This document shows, piece by piece, positions 10,148 through 21,148 of a DNA stretch of 64,000 nt. The notes under the pieces were generated by a model. That model had not been told where the DNA came from and did no database searches. It worked only from the letters and a program-made list of their open reading frames with translations. Numbering within the stretch: the first letter of the stretch is position 1; each line of letters opens with the position of its first letter. Source of the stretch: Sorghum bicolor (taxonomy: Eukaryota; Streptophyta; Magnoliopsida; Poales; Poaceae); contig NC_012873.2 in assembly GCF_000003195.3 (NCBI RefSeq), positions 10,811,894-10,875,893 of the forward strand, read 5' to 3'. The translations under genes were made by a program, and so were the position numbers.

Positions 10148-13100
10148 TTAGGATAAATCAGGGAATAACTGAGGGTATTTAGACTTCAGATCATCTTCTC
10201 TTTCCCAGGTTGCCTCTTCCTCAGAATGGTGTTTCCATTGTACTTTACACATCCTGATAGTTTTACTCCTGGTAATTCTCTCTGCTGTGTCCAGAACTTT
10301 GATAGGACTCTCTTCATAAGTTAGATCCTCCTGTAAATCCAGTTCCTCTAGTGGTAACTGTTCCTCCGGCACTCTCAAACATTTCTTGAATTGGGAGACA
10401 TGGAAAACATTGTGCACATTGGATAAGCTGGCAGGCAATTCAAGCTCATAAGCCACTTCTCCTTTTCTTTCCAAGATCTTGAAAGGACCAACGTATCTTG
10501 GAGCTAGCTTTCCCTTGACATTGAACCTCTTTAGACCCCTCATCGGAGACACTTTCAGGTATACATAGTCACCTGCCTGAAGCACAAGTTCCCTTCGTCT
10601 CACATCAGCATAACTCTTCTGTCTAGACTGAGCCGCTTTCAGAATCTGTCGGATGAACTGAACCCTTTCTTCGGCTATTCTCAATGAATCAGGGCCAAAC
10701 ACTTGTCTTTCACCAGTCTGGTTCCAGAACAATGGAGTCCTACACTTCCTTCCATACAAAGCTTCAAAAGGAGTCATCTTAAGACTAGTCTGATAACTAT
10801 TGTTATAGGAGAACTCAGCGTAGGGCAAACTAGTATCCCAACTATCTCCATACTGTAAAGCACAAGACCTGAGCATATCCTCTACTATCTGGTTGACTCT
10901 CTCTGTCTGACCATCGGACTGAGGGTGATAAGCAGTACTGAATCTGAGCTCAGTTCCCAAAGCATCATGTAACTTCTCCCAAAACTTTGATGTAAACTGT
11001 GTACCTCTATCAGACACAATCCTCTTAGGAACTCCATGCAGACACACAATCCGTTCCATATACTTTTCTGCTAACTGATCTCCACGGTAGTTAGTTCTGA
11101 CCGGTATGAAATGAGCTACCTTGGTCAATCGATCTACTACAACCCATATTGAGTCATAACCTCGTTGAGTTTTCGGCAATCCCACTATGAAGTCCATGCT
11201 GATCTCATCCCACTTCCACTCAGGTATCTTCAACGGTTGCAACAACCCTGCTGGCCTCTGATGTTCCGCTTTCACTCTCTGACAGGTGTCACACAGTGCC
11301 ACATATTCACCAATATCTTTCTTCATACCAGGCCACCAATAGTTTTGCTTCAAGTCCTGATACATCTTAGTACCTCCTGGATGAATAGAGTAAGCAGATT
11401 CATGGCACTCCTTCAGTATCACATCCTTAATTCTCTGAATATCAGGGACACACAATCGGGCCTTGTGCCAAACAATCCCTTCTTGATCAACTTTGAATCC
11501 AGGTGCTCTACCTTCCTCTATTAGCTTAAGTATCTTTTTGATCTCTTCATCCTCTTTCTGACCTTTTCTGATCTCTTGCTCAAGAGTTGGTTCTATGTCC
11601 ATGGAAGTACCTTGGGTATTAACAACAAACCCCAAATTGAGATACTCAAATTCTGCCAGTAGTTCCATCGGTAACTCCGTGGCTTCCATCATATTCACTT
11701 GACTCTTTCTACTCAGAGCGTCAGCAACTACATTAGCTTTGCCAGGGTGGTAATGAATCTCCAGTTCATAGTCCTTGATCAACTCTAACCATCTTCTCTG
11801 TCTCAGGTTTAAGTCATTCTGAGTGAAGATGTATTTCAGACTCTTGTGATCCGTGTAGATATCACACTTATGACCCAGAATATAGTGTCTCCAGATCTTC
11901 AGTGAATGGACCACAGCTGCTAACTCAAGATCATGAGTTGGATAATTCACCTCGTGTTTCTTCAACTGTCTAGATGCATAGGCAATCACCTTTCCCTCTT
12001 GCATCAGTACACATCCCAAACCTTGCTTGGAAGCATCACAATAGATAGAAAAGCTTTTAGTCACATCTGGCAACGTCAAAATTGGTGCAGTAGTCAACCT
12101 CTTCTTCAATTCCTCAAAACTAGCCTGACACTGTTCATTCCACTTGAATGGCTTACCCTTCTCTAACAAAGCAGTCATGGGCTTGGCAATACTGGAAAAT
12201 CCCTCAATGAATCTCCGATAGTAACCGGCCATTCCAAGAAAACTTCTGATCTCCCCAACAGTCTGAGGTGGACTCCACTTAAGAACATCTGCCACATTCT
12301 TCGGACTAACAGCAACTCCACCATTTGAAATGACATGACCAAGAAAAGACACTTCCTTCAACCAGAAGTCACATTTACTCAACTTGGCATAGAGCTGATG
12401 TTCCCTCAATTTCTGCAACACAAGTCTTAGGTGTTCCTCATGTTCTTCCTCAGTCTTGGAGTAGATCAAGATATCATCAATAAAGACTACCACAAACTTA
12501 TCCAAATACTCCATAAAAACTTTATTCATCAGATACATAAAATAAGCTGGGGCATTAGTCAATCCAAAAGACATAACTGTATATTCATAAAGTCCATATC
12601 TGGTGGTGAAAGCAGTCTTTGGAATATCACTGGGTTTAATCCTCAACTGGTGATATCCTGACCTCAGATCTATCTTGGAAAACACACAAGCTCCTTTCAA
12701 CTGGTCAAACAAGTCCTCTATTCTAGGCAAAGGGTATTTATTCTTAATTGTGACCTCATTCAACGATCTATAGTCTACACACATCCTCTGTGTCCCATCC
12801 TTCTTCTCTACAAAAATAACTGGAGCTCCCCAAGGTGAGGAACTAGGACGGATATACCCCTTAGACTGTAACTCCCTTAGTTGTTTCTTAAGTTCTTCTA
12901 ACTCATTAACAGCCATTCTATAAGGTCTCTTAGATATGGGTGCAGTACCAGGTAATAAATCAATAACAAATTCAATCTCACGTTCAGGTGGCATACCTGG
13001 CAAATCCTCTGGGAACACATCAGGGAATTCTTTCACAACTCGAATATCTTCTACTGACCCACTGCTCACATGGTAAACTGTTCCTTCACTGCTAGGTGAC

Positions 13101-14662
13101 ATAGAAACTCTGACCTCAATTCTGTTCCCACTAGGTGCTGTTAGAGCCACTGTCTTCTCAGCACACTGAATAGTACCCTTAAACTTGGACAACCATCTCA
13201 TTCCCAATATCATATCTAAACCTTCTGAACCCAACACAATAGGATTGACAGGAAAATCTACCCCCCTTATTTTAATGCTCATTCCCGGACACAAAGTATT
13301 AGTATGCATCTTTCCCCCAGGTGATTTAACTAGCATGGTGTTTTGCATGGTACAGGTGGCTATACTATGTTTCTCAACAAACTGTGCACTTATAAAAGTA
13401 TGTGATGCTCCAGTATCAAACAAAACAGTAGCTGGGCAAGAGTTGACAAGAAACATACCAACTACCACATCTGGAGCCTCCTCAGCAGTTTCCAGCTTCA
13501 CATGATTCACCCTTCCATTGTTGTTGTTATTCTTCTGCCTCTGGGGGCACGCATTCGCGTAGTGTCCAAGCTGACCACACTTGAAGCAGGTATTTCCAGT
13601 GGGGGCGGGGTTGACATTGGGCTTCATTGGGACAGTGTTGGAGTTCTGGCGAGAGCCTGATGGTGCTGGGGCATTCTGGCGAGGCGCCTGACTAGCGGGG
13701 CGCTGCACTTGGTTGTTGTTGTAGCGCTGGCTCGTCTGCTGACTCTGGTTGCTGTACCTGACATTCGGTTGCTGTCCTTGGTTGCCTGACTGATATGCAG
13801 GGCGAGACTGAGGGCCCTGCTGGTTGTTGTAACGGGGACGACTGGCACCAGCCTGCTGCTGAGAGGAATTATACTTCCTCTTCTTGTCTTCCATCTTGCG
13901 GCGCTTGCTCTCAAGCACCAATGCCCTGTCCACCATCTCCTGGAAACTGGCATACTTGACATTTGACATCATGTAGGACAGACCATCATTCAAACCTTCC
14001 AGGAAGTGGTCTTGCTTGTCTTCATCATTCTCCACTTCATTGGGGCAATACCGCGACAACTGAGTGAACTTGTCACGGTACTCACAAACTGTCATGGAGC
14101 CCTGCTTCAGAGACAGGAACTCCTTCTTCTTCAGCTTCACCAATCCAGCAGGCACATGATGAGTCTTGAAGGCGGCCTTGAACTCATCCCAAGTGATAGT
14201 ATCCGGGTCCTGATGTGCAAAGCAGTATGAATCCCACCAGTCCTGTGCGGCTCCCTGAAGCTGCCCAGAGCCATACAGAACCTTCTCCCTATCATTGCAC
14301 TGAGCAATGACCAGCTGCTTCTCCACTGCCTTAAGCCAATCCTCAGCTTGCATAGGATCAGCTGAGTGGGAGAAGAACGGTGGACGTCCCTTCATGAACT
14401 CTCCACGCTTGTCCCTAGGTGGGGCAAACGCGTTGTTACCTCCTTGATGTTGATTCTGATTCTGATTTTGGTTCTGCTGCATGTGGTTCATAATATGGGC
14501 CATCCCTTGCATGAGTTGGGTCTGCATAGTCATCAACTGCTCTATGGTCATGGGCTGATTCCCAGGAGGAGGAGGGTTGGCATTAGTCCCGCTGTGATCG
14601 TTGTTGTTGTTGGACTGCCCGTTGTTTCCTCCATTGGTGTTGCTCCTGGTGTGGACAGGCAT
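10148..14662 (-). CDS. Intact gag-pol polyprotein of a chromovirus, 1504 aa
   Basis: A single uninterrupted frame encodes the capsid and replication enzymes. It has Retrotrans_gag (about 100-245), a zinc knuckle [14 protein letters not shown] (359-372) and an aspartic protease with DTGA (416-419). Reverse transcriptase follows (about 610-775, FIDD at 727-730), then RNase H (IYCDAS, D876). Integrase has an HHCC finger (H1087, H1094, C1124, C1127) and a DD35E core (D1157, D1218, E1254). A C-terminal chromodomain (about 1445-1500, with VQW and EEATWE) ends the protein. All catalytic residues checked are present. The chromodomain places it among chromoviruses and may steer integration toward heterochromatin. 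The GC-poor 3' spacer to the polypurine tract is only ~13 bp. Confidence 0.96.
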   Translation of the reverse strand: MPVHTRSNTNGGNNGQSNNNNDHSGTNANPPPPGNQPMTIEQLMTMQTQLMQGMAHIMNHMQQNQNQNQNQHQGGNNAFAPPRDKRGEFMKGRPPFFSHSADPMQAEDWLKAVEKQLVIAQCNDREKVLYGSGQLQGAAQDWWDSYCFAHQDPDTITWDEFKAAFKTHHVPAGLVKLKKKEFLSLKQGSMTVCEYRDKFTQLSRYCPNEVENDEDKQDHFLEGLNDGLSYMMSNVKYASFQEMVDRALVLESKRRKMEDKKRKYNSSQQQAGASRPRYNNQQGPQSRPAYQSGNQGQQPNVRYSNQSQQTSQRYNNNQVQRPASQAPRQNAPAPSGSRQNSNTVPMKPNVNPAPTGNTCFKCGQLGHYANACPQRQKNNNNNGRVNHVKLETAEEAPDVVVGMFLVNSCPATVLFDTGASHTFISAQFVEKHSIATCTMQNTMLVKSPGGKMHTNTLCPGMSIKIRGVDFPVNPIVLGSEGLDMILGMRWLSKFKGTIQCAEKTVALTAPSGNRIEVRVSMSPSSEGTVYHVSSGSVEDIRVVKEFPDVFPEDLPGMPPEREIEFVIDLLPGTAPISKRPYRMAVNELEELKKQLRELQSKGYIRPSSSPWGAPVIFVEKKDGTQRMCVDYRSLNEVTIKNKYPLPRIEDLFDQLKGACVFSKIDLRSGYHQLRIKPSDIPKTAFTTRYGLYEYTVMSFGLTNAPAYFMYLMNKVFMEYLDKFVVVFIDDILIYSKTEEEHEEHLRLVLQKLREHQLYAKLSKCDFWLKEVSFLGHVISNGGVAVSPKNVADVLKWSPPQTVGEIRSFLGMAGYYRRFIEGFSSIAKPMTALLEKGKPFKWNEQCQASFEELKKRLTTAPILTLPDVTKSFSIYCDASKQGLGCVLMQEGKVIAYASRQLKKHEVNYPTHDLELAAVVHSLKIWRHYILGHKCDIYTDHKSLKYIFTQNDLNLRQRRWLELIKDYELEIHYHPGKANVVADALSRKSQVNMMEATELPMELLAEFEYLNLGFVVNTQGTSMDIEPTLEQEIRKGQKEDEEIKKILKLIEEGRAPGFKVDQEGIVWHKARLCVPDIQRIKDVILKECHESAYSIHPGGTKMYQDLKQNYWWPGMKKDIGEYVALCDTCQRVKAEHQRPAGLLQPLKIPEWKWDEISMDFIVGLPKTQRGYDSIWVVVDRLTKVAHFIPVRTNYRGDQLAEKYMERIVCLHGVPKRIVSDRGTQFTSKFWEKLHDALGTELRFSTAYHPQSDGQTERVNQIVEDMLRSCALQYGDSWDTSLPYAEFSYNNSYQTSLKMTPFEALYGRKCRTPLFWNQTGERQVFGPDSLRIAEERVQFIRQILKAAQSRQKSYADVRRRELVLQAGDYVYLKVSPMRGLKRFNVKGKLAPRYVGPFKILERKGEVAYELELPASLSNVHNVFHVSQFKKCLRVPEEQLPLEELDLQEDLTYEESPIKVLDTAERITRSKTIRMCKVQWKHHSEEEATWEREDDLKSKYPQLFPDLS

Positions 14663-15163
14663 CTGATGTATAGAAATAATATAATAAAATCAGATGTAGT
14701 TCATATGTGTAAACCTGAGTTGTAATATAAACTGCAATGTAATAATCTTTCCTCAAAGTATGAACCAGCTGACATTCACTTTCCTTTCTCAGTTGATAAA
14801 CACAGTACTCACAACAGATGTAATATATAGATACTGAACTGATCATGATAAAGTAAGACTGATAAGATAAAGCGATATGAAATATGATAAGGCACAAATA
14901 AAGGAGACCGATGATAACCCAAACTAACTATCTCAAATAAACTTAATACTTAATCTTGTTCTTGATGCGTTGTGGACATAACCCACAACTCATCGCACTC
15001 ATTACAAAGAACCAAATCACACCATTAACACAATAATAAATCAAGTTCTCACACAGACCAAGCAAAGCACACTAAGCAAACCACTAAGCAATAGACTCGC
15101 ATAACTAAGATCGTGCTAACGTTCTAAGCGTGGCACTATTTATTACTAAGCTGGGAATAGCTC
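14663..15163 (-). other. Spacer between ORF0 and gag-pol
   Basis: About 0.5 kb without a convincing frame separates ORF0 from the gag start at 14662. It could hold an intron, an internal promoter or simply a leader. I see no clear signal. Confidence 0.4.
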
Positions 15164-16159
15164 CTATTCTATAGTAGTACGAGCGCTGGCATCCCCATAG
15201 GCTGGATCTTCACGAGGCGGAGAGAAAGCAGGCCACTTAGGTGAAGGCGGTGGCACTCCAGTGATCTGAGCCTCCAGCTGCGCTATCCTCTTCCTGGCGT
15301 CGTCCAGCTCCTTCCTGACTTGCTTCAGCTCCACTAGTGAACTGTTGAGCTCGGTGTTAGTGACCGCCACCAGCTTGACAGTCCTGTGCACGCGGGGGTC
15401 TTGCTCATCAGTGGTGGAAGCAATAGTCATCGCCAACTCTCCACGGCGACGGCGAGGGTAGTAGCGACGCTCATCCTGGCTGATCTCCTCGAAGAAGTGA
15501 TCACGGTATGCGTAGAAAGCCTGGCGAGCAGCATCATTAATGCCCGCCATCTGGGTAGACCTCTCGGCCACAGCCTCATGTATGGACATGATCCTCAGTG
15601 CCCTCAACGTCGGGTTAGGCCTGCCGACGTGTGCCCAGACCTTCCAGTACGCCGGGTAGTCTGGGTGACTCCAGTGCTCACTGCGGTACTCCACTGAGAA
15701 CATGCCATGTCCCAGCTGCTGGTCAAGGAGACGCTTCAGCTCGCTGTGGAAGAAACACTCTCCACCATCCCTGGTGCAGACTGTCACAATCCACCCATCA
15801 TCAGCAGCAAAAAGTCCATCTTGACCTCCAGGTCCTCCAGGTCCACCGGGTCCACCGGGTCCTCCAGGTCCTCCAGGTGCATCCTCATCATCATCATCCT
15901 CCTCATCATCATCCATGTCATCATCACCGAAGGGATCATCTCCTCCAGGTGCCCAGCAAGGCGCCCTTCCATGCACCACTAGAGCTTGAGGTGGTTGCTG
16001 TCCTTCATAGGGTTCCGCGTCTTGGAGGTTAGCACCGTCATCAAGTTGCTGGTTAGGCTGGAACACGATGTTATCCACGCGACCAGTCAACGAGAACTCC
16101 ACAGCTTGAACGGGGCGGAAACGAATAACGCTCTTGCGGCAGGTCAGGTGGCGAGTCAT
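15164..16159 (-). CDS. Additional ORF upstream of gag (ORF0), 331 aa, acidic with coiled coil
   Basis: The intact 331-codon frame starts MTRHLTCRKS and runs in the same sense as gag-pol, between the primer binding site and gag. An Asp/Glu-rich segment (residues 74-94) is followed by a PGG tandem repeat (95-112). A globular region follows (about 115-245) with WKVWAHVGRP, RSTQMAGINDAARQAF and RYYPRRRRGE motifs. A predicted coiled coil (about 265-299, leucine/valine heptads around LVELKQVRKELDDARKRIAQ) precedes a Pro-rich tail. It is not gag, pol or an env-like protein. The AGI-DAAR-YPRR pattern reminds me of unnamed proteins seen in grass retroelements, from memory only. Its conservation as an open frame in a young element argues it is used; its role is unknown. 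Confidence 0.75.
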   Translation of the reverse strand: MTRHLTCRKSVIRFRPVQAVEFSLTGRVDNIVFQPNQQLDDGANLQDAEPYEGQQPPQALVVHGRAPCWAPGGDDPFGDDDMDDDEEDDDDEDAPGGPGGPGGPGGPGGPGGQDGLFAADDGWIVTVCTRDGGECFFHSELKRLLDQQLGHGMFSVEYRSEHWSHPDYPAYWKVWAHVGRPNPTLRALRIMSIHEAVAERSTQMAGINDAARQAFYAYRDHFFEEISQDERRYYPRRRRGELAMTIASTTDEQDPRVHRTVKLVAVTNTELNSSLVELKQVRKELDDARKRIAQLEAQITGVPPPSPKWPAFSPPREDPAYGDASARTTIE

Positions 16160-16744
16160 CTACTTATGCATAAGATCATAGACATGCAGGAAACGGTTAA
16201 TAGATCATGACAATGATAGGTAAATGAATTAACATAAATGAAGGTAAAAGTGTATGTGTAATGAAGATGAACCAAGATTATACAATGGATGGACAATATG
16301 AACTTTGGTGGTATTTATGGTAAGATAGAAAAGCAAGTAATGAAGGTATAAAGTGAAAACAAGGTAATGAAATTTATTGTCAAGGCATAAATAAAACATA
16401 ACTCAAGTAATAAATGAAAAACAAGGAACAAGAAGGTAATATGAGTAGAATGATAATAAATGACAAGGTATAAAAGAAAGGTTCAAATAACAAGTAGTAA
16501 AAGTTGAAACAAGAATATAAATGCAATATGAGAAATAGAAAGCAATAAATGATAACAAGGTAATAAATGCAGGAAGTAAGTGAATAAACCTAGCTGTTAG
16601 TATAAGTAAGTAGATAAGGCCAATAGATAAAGTCTAATGAGACAGGTTAGTAAGGTAGTTAATAGATCCAATGGTGTATTCCACCCAAAAGGGACAATCT
16701 AAACGGCTGTTTCTAACTAGGCTGCGTGATCCTACGGTCAACAC
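16160..16744 (-). other. AT-rich leader between primer binding site and ORF0
   Basis: This 0.6-kb stretch is A-rich on the plus strand, with no coding frame. It is the untranslated leader of the chromovirus genomic RNA, and may hold packaging signals, but none can be recognised by eye. Confidence 0.5.
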
Positions 16745-16757
16745 GGCTTTGATACCA
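16745..16757 (-). other. Primer binding site of the chromovirus
   Basis: On the minus strand, four bases after the 5' LTR, the sequence TGGTATCAAAGCC matches the initiator-methionine tRNA 3' end complement (usual TGGTATCAGAGC) at nearly all positions. It fixes the element orientation. Confidence 0.85.
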
Positions 16758-18792
16758 CTTCTGTCACACCCGGATTTAAGAGAGCATTCGGGTGCCAAAT
16801 CACATGTGCGCCAGGATCTCAAAATTCACACACATGGACCGACATCATCAATGGTACAAAACACAGTGTTCAAACGAATTACATAAATGAGAGTAAATGT
16901 ACCATTATTACAAGCCAAACGTTTATCAAAGTGCGGAGGGGAAACATAAACTAAACTGTTCCATAAATAAAGGGGAAACTAAACGCCGACGTAGCAGGAC
17001 CACCTTGCCACAGGAAGGTCGACGGCAGAACCACACGAGCCTAACAACCAGGAGACTCAGGGTAGTCCTCAGGGAAATCGCAATTGTACTCCTGATCGTC
17101 CGAGCAACCTTTAATGATTATAGCAAGGGTGAGCTCATGTCGAACTCAGCAAGCACAGACGGAAAGTAATGACATGCAAGGCTTAAAACAAGGTAAAGCT
17201 GACTTGGTTTGACTGCGGTAGCATTTTAGTTGATCGCTTTTAATTATAACAATTACTAGAACAACCTATTACTAAATATGAGTAGCATAAACCCAACCCT
17301 TAATTAATGTAAGTAGTAATTAGCATCTTTTAAAAGACTATCCTAATTATTATAGTAATCCCGGGATTAACCCCAATTATTACCACAGGATAGCAATCCT
17401 GCCATCACGGAATAGCCATTCCGCCAAAACACGAGGTAGCAACCTCGCCAAGGTCCATCTCCAAGTAACCAGTGAATCCAATTTGCTCATCAAGTGAGGG
17501 TCTGGGCCGCTCATGACCGTGAGCACGGCTGATATATCAGTTTTACACTCTGCAGAGGTGTGCACGTTCACTCCAAGTCGTGATTCCCATTTGCCCGGGG
17601 TCGCGACTCCCCAAAACACTTCCAAGGTGAGCAGGCGGGGTCTCACTACGAGACCTTTCACAGGGTCCAACTAATAGGATGCCACTCGTAAGTTTTTGCC
17701 GGGGCGCTCGGCAGTCGATACCCATAGCCATGGCGTACCGATCAACCGACAACTTAATATTCATTACCCAAGTTACTTCCTCACGCCTACCCGGAAAGTA
17801 ACACCCTACTAGTGGAGGTCCTGCTAATTAGTCAAGCCAGAGCCATATAGCTTGGAGCTGCACTGTAAGTCCCAGGGGGCCGCTCCCTGACTAAGTCCTT
17901 ACGGAGAGCAGAGACGGGTACGCCCGGCAAACCGGACCACCAACGGTACCCGCTCCCCCTGTCGCCACCATCATCACGATGCTCATAAGCATCCAACATC
18001 GCCATCACCGCAGTGACCAAAGATTCAGCACAATTTAAGCATCAAGTTGAGTAGAGACTAATACTTGTTTAGGCATGTGTATAAGATGAGTAGAGCAGCT
18101 AAGCAAACCTAGTATAGCCTAGTCTACCCAAATACATAACCCCAGGTGAGCAAGGAATAATAAGTAAAGCTAGTCATGTCCTTAGGGTTTGCATTCATTG
18201 GACACATGCATATAAAGTAAATGACATTAATGAGTAGGTTCAAAATGATCGAATGGTGTCTGCACTTGCCTTGATCGAAGTCGGGTTGCTCGAACTCAGC
18301 GGGATCCTGAACCTCTTCCTTCACGAACGTCTCGTTGGCTATACGCGACAATCATCAATCATAGGAACAATACATGCAAGCAAACAAACTTAATCAGAAA
18401 CAGTACACCAAAGCATGCGAAAGCATAAAGCAACTGCACTACTGTATTCTACTCGATGAAACGAAACTATAGCGACCAGAATCACCTAAATCGGAGTTAC
18501 GATGCAAAAGTTATGGCTAAAACAAGTTGAATGGCATTTCTGTAGATAAACTGAACTATTTTTCGTAATAAAACTAATTAAAAACTGAATTAATAAGGAA
18601 TTTGGATTAAATCTGCAAAATCTGACGGCTGCAGGGGCTATTAAGCAAAACCAGGGGCACATTTCTAATTACTTTTGAACTCAGCCGGGCCGCGGGTTAA
18701 TTTTAAAGAAAGGCAGGGGCCTTTTCGCAAAGCGGCAGGGGCGCGCGGGGGTGCTGGCCGGCTCGGCCACGTGGCGGCTCGGGAGTGGCCGG

Positions 18793-18942
18793 TCCACGGC
18801 ACTGTGCTGTGGACCGGGGGAGGGGGTGGCGGTCCACCGGTCCATGGTGGACCGGGCGCGGGGGCGGCGCTGGCGGCTGCGTGGACCGAGTCCACGTGGA
18901 CCGGCCGCACGGGGCGCTGGGCCGCGGTCCACCGTGGACCGC
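18793..18942. repeat. Cluster of palindromic GGTCCAC/GTGGACC motifs in the LTR
   Basis: About nine copies of GGTCCAC or its complement GTGGACC occur in 150 bp, several back to back (for example GTCCACGTGGACC). The same cluster is at 9103-9252 in the other LTR. It lies about 310-470 bases downstream of the TATA motif on the element strand, so it would be in the transcribed R/U5 leader and could fold into hairpins or bind a dimeric factor. Function is unknown. Confidence 0.7.
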
Positions 18943-19252
18943 GCGTGGGCACGCGAGCGGCGGGACCGCGGCGGCGCGGCGGGCAGGGACGGCGGCGCCA
19001 TGGCCACCGCCGGCGAGGTCGCGGGCACGGCCCTACGGGGCGAGACGGGGCAAGCCGAGGGCATCACCGGGGTCGGCACGACGCGGCGAGGACGGGGCAC
19101 TGCTCACCTTCGCGAAACCAGCAGCGCGGAGAGGAGTGCGACGGCGGCGACGGCGAGGTTGACGGCGGCGGCGCGGTTTTCGGCGAAACGAACACGCGGC
19201 GGCTCGGGAGCGAGGCTAGGGTTTAGGGGGGGTGCGGGCGGCCGAGGGACGC

Positions 19253-19260
19253 TATTTATA
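19253..19260 (-). promoter_or_regulatory. TATA motif in the 5' LTR
   Basis: Minus-strand TATAAATA, set in a GC-rich surround (CGCTATTTATAGCG on the plus strand), is the best core promoter candidate for the chromovirus transcript. The same motif sits at 9564-9571 in the other LTR. The assignment rests on sequence and position only. Confidence 0.55.
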
Positions 19261-19805
19261 GCGCGGGCGAACCTCGGTTCGCGGGATTGGCGCGGAAGCC
19301 GAGGGGGAGGCGGCGCGGCTGTTGCTCCCGTCCGATTCGGACGGAGCTCGGGGATGACAGGTGGGTCCCACCTGCGGGGCCCACCGGTCAGCGAGTGGGC
19401 GAGAGAGGAGCGGGGTGCGCTGCGGCTGGGCGGGTGAGCTGGGCCGCGGCCCACTTGGGTGCGCAGGGGGAGGGGAGGGGGAGAGGAAGGAGGGGCCGGG
19501 CCGAGGGGGGGGGGAAGGAGCCGGCCCAAGAGGGAGTGAGAAGCCTTTTTTTTTAAAAAAAAAATCAGATTTCTCCTACTTAATTCTTTCTCCAAAACAA
19601 AGCAAAACAAGCGCAAATAAATAAATAGAATCAAGCAAAAATTATGCTGCAGCATGAATGCAAACTCAAACATGTTTCTACCTTATATTTAATTTTATTT
19701 AATTTTGTAAATTATTTAATAATTCCCAAAAATTCAAACTGAGCCGAAATTAAATCAAAATTTAAACTAAATTTGAAATTCAAAAATTTGGAGTGTTATA
19801 ATATG

Positions 19806-21029
19806 TGTTGAGGAACCTTACCGAGGTGGAGCCATTCATCAAGGAATTTGTTCTTGAATTCTGGCATCACTCAAGGGATCCTACCTCGCATGAACAAGAC
19901 ACCCTTGTTTCGGCAGGTGCCGGAGGAGGGAGGCCTGATTTCATTTCTTGGTTCAAAAATAAGGTAATGTTGAATTTAGGTCATACATTCGATCATCCAA
20001 GCTGATCGTTAGTTTGATTAATATAACAATCTATCATGCTTCACCTTGTAGGCCCAAACCGGTTCGTCCATGAGTGACCAGTTGAAACAAGTTGCAAATG
20101 GCTGTGATGTTAGGGTCAAGTCATTTGCTGGCTATGACGTGAATGGATATCGTTTCCACACAACCGGTTATGAGCACATTCGACCCAAACGAAAAACCAC
20201 AAATAGTGGAGTTTGTACGCCCGGCACGGATGGCCTCGACTATCATGGTAGAATTGAGGAAATCATTGAGCTCTCGTTTCATGGAGACAAACCTCTTAAA
20301 CCTGTCATGTTCAAATGTCACTGGTTCGATCCACGATCAACAAGACGAACCCCTCATCTTGGGCTAGTCGAGATTCGGGAAGATTCCATCTATCCTGGAA
20401 AAGATGTATACATTGTGGCTCAACAGGCCGTCTAGGTGTATTATACTTGATACGCCAACCAAGACAAAGAGGATCTTAAGGGTTGGGCTATTGTGCACCA
20501 GGTATCTCCACATGGTAAACTACCTGCACCAAATGATGATGATTACAACTCATGGTTTTAAATCTCCCGCTATAGCTGCCGCTATAGCCTGCTATAGCCT
20601 TTTGAGATAGGGTACCGCTATTTGTGTTCATGTACAATTTAGCCGCTATATCCCGCTATTGCTCGATTTAGCTTCACTATTAGCTGTTTTAGACATAAAC
20701 CGCTAAACACCTTAGCCTGCTATTTAAAACCTTGTTACAACTTCAATGCAAACACATATGATGGACAGTTCTATCAAGAAGATGGGCTACCAGGGACATT
20801 TGAGATCGTCTTACCTAGCCCAATTGAAATGGAAGTGGACAACGAAATGGTTGATGGCGAGGTCGATGGAGATGTGGTGGTAAATGCGAAGGACATAGCA
20901 ATGCTTGAGCAATTACTTCTAGGCAATGATGATGATGACAACATAGAACCTTCAGATAGTGTTACCCATTTGGACAATTTTAACAGTGATGATGAGACCT
21001 ATGATCCCAATCATGAAGATTATTCCTAA
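19806..21029 (+). pseudogene. CACTA-A TNP2-type transposase, C-terminal part
   Basis: Right after the target duplication the transposase sense resumes with the linker VEPFIKEFVLEFWHHSRDPT. A probable intron follows (about 19964-20051, GTAATG...TTGTAG). A DUF4216 domain (20070-20435, with GYDVNGYRFHT and MFKCHWFDP) then ends at an in-frame TAG (20433-20435), with a TGA a few codons on. The reading continues in the same sense, is interrupted by the hAT MITE at 20551-20734, and finishes in an acidic tail (MEVDNEMVD..., AMLEQLLLGNDDDD) with TAA at 21027-21029. So the gene is broken by one frameshift, several stops and two insertions. Confidence 0.88.
20551..20734. mobile_element. hAT-type MITE inside the CACTA-A transposase gene
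   Basis: The 184-bp insert begins CATGGTTTTAAA and ends TTTAAAACCTTG, an inverted repeat with one mismatch. It is flanked by an exact 8-bp duplication TTACAACT (20543-20550 and 20735-20742), the hAT hallmark. The interior is full of CCGCTATA/TATAGCGG-like motifs. Removing it restores the transposase reading sense, so it post-dates CACTA-A. Confidence 0.9.
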
Positions 21030-21148
21030 TACCTGTAATACTATATTTTTCTTTATTTTGTGTTTTGTTTATATATTCTGAATCTATTTCTAATATATGT
21101 ACTAATTAATCTTGTTCATTCTTTGTGATTGCAGGTGATTGAACCAAG

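Larger units (their letters stand above)
7074..19800 (-). mobile_element. Full-length Ty3/gypsy chromovirus (Tekay-like), minus strand, nested in CACTA-A
   Basis: Two 3039-bp direct repeats (7074-10112 and 16762-19800) flank a minus-strand interior with a primer binding site, an extra ORF, one long gag-pol ORF and a polypurine tract. The 5-bp target duplication ATATG lies at 7069-7073 and 19801-19805. The element interrupts the transposase exon of CACTA-A precisely. Pol order is protease, RT, RNase H, integrase, chromodomain, which makes it a chromovirus; the ~3-kb LTR and overall size fit the Tekay/Del lineage. By eye the two LTRs differ by only about two substitutions plus homopolymer length changes, so the insertion is recent. 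It looks coding-competent. Confidence 0.95.
16762..19800 (-). repeat. 5' LTR of the 7074-19800 chromovirus
   Basis: Same length and almost identical sequence to the LTR at 7074-10112. Visible differences include one A/G change in the GGTCCAC cluster (near 9191/18879), one A/G change near 9437/19126, and G-, T- and A-run lengths. It is the 5' LTR because the primer binding site lies next to its 16762 end and the gag-pol frame is on the minus strand. Confidence 0.95.
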
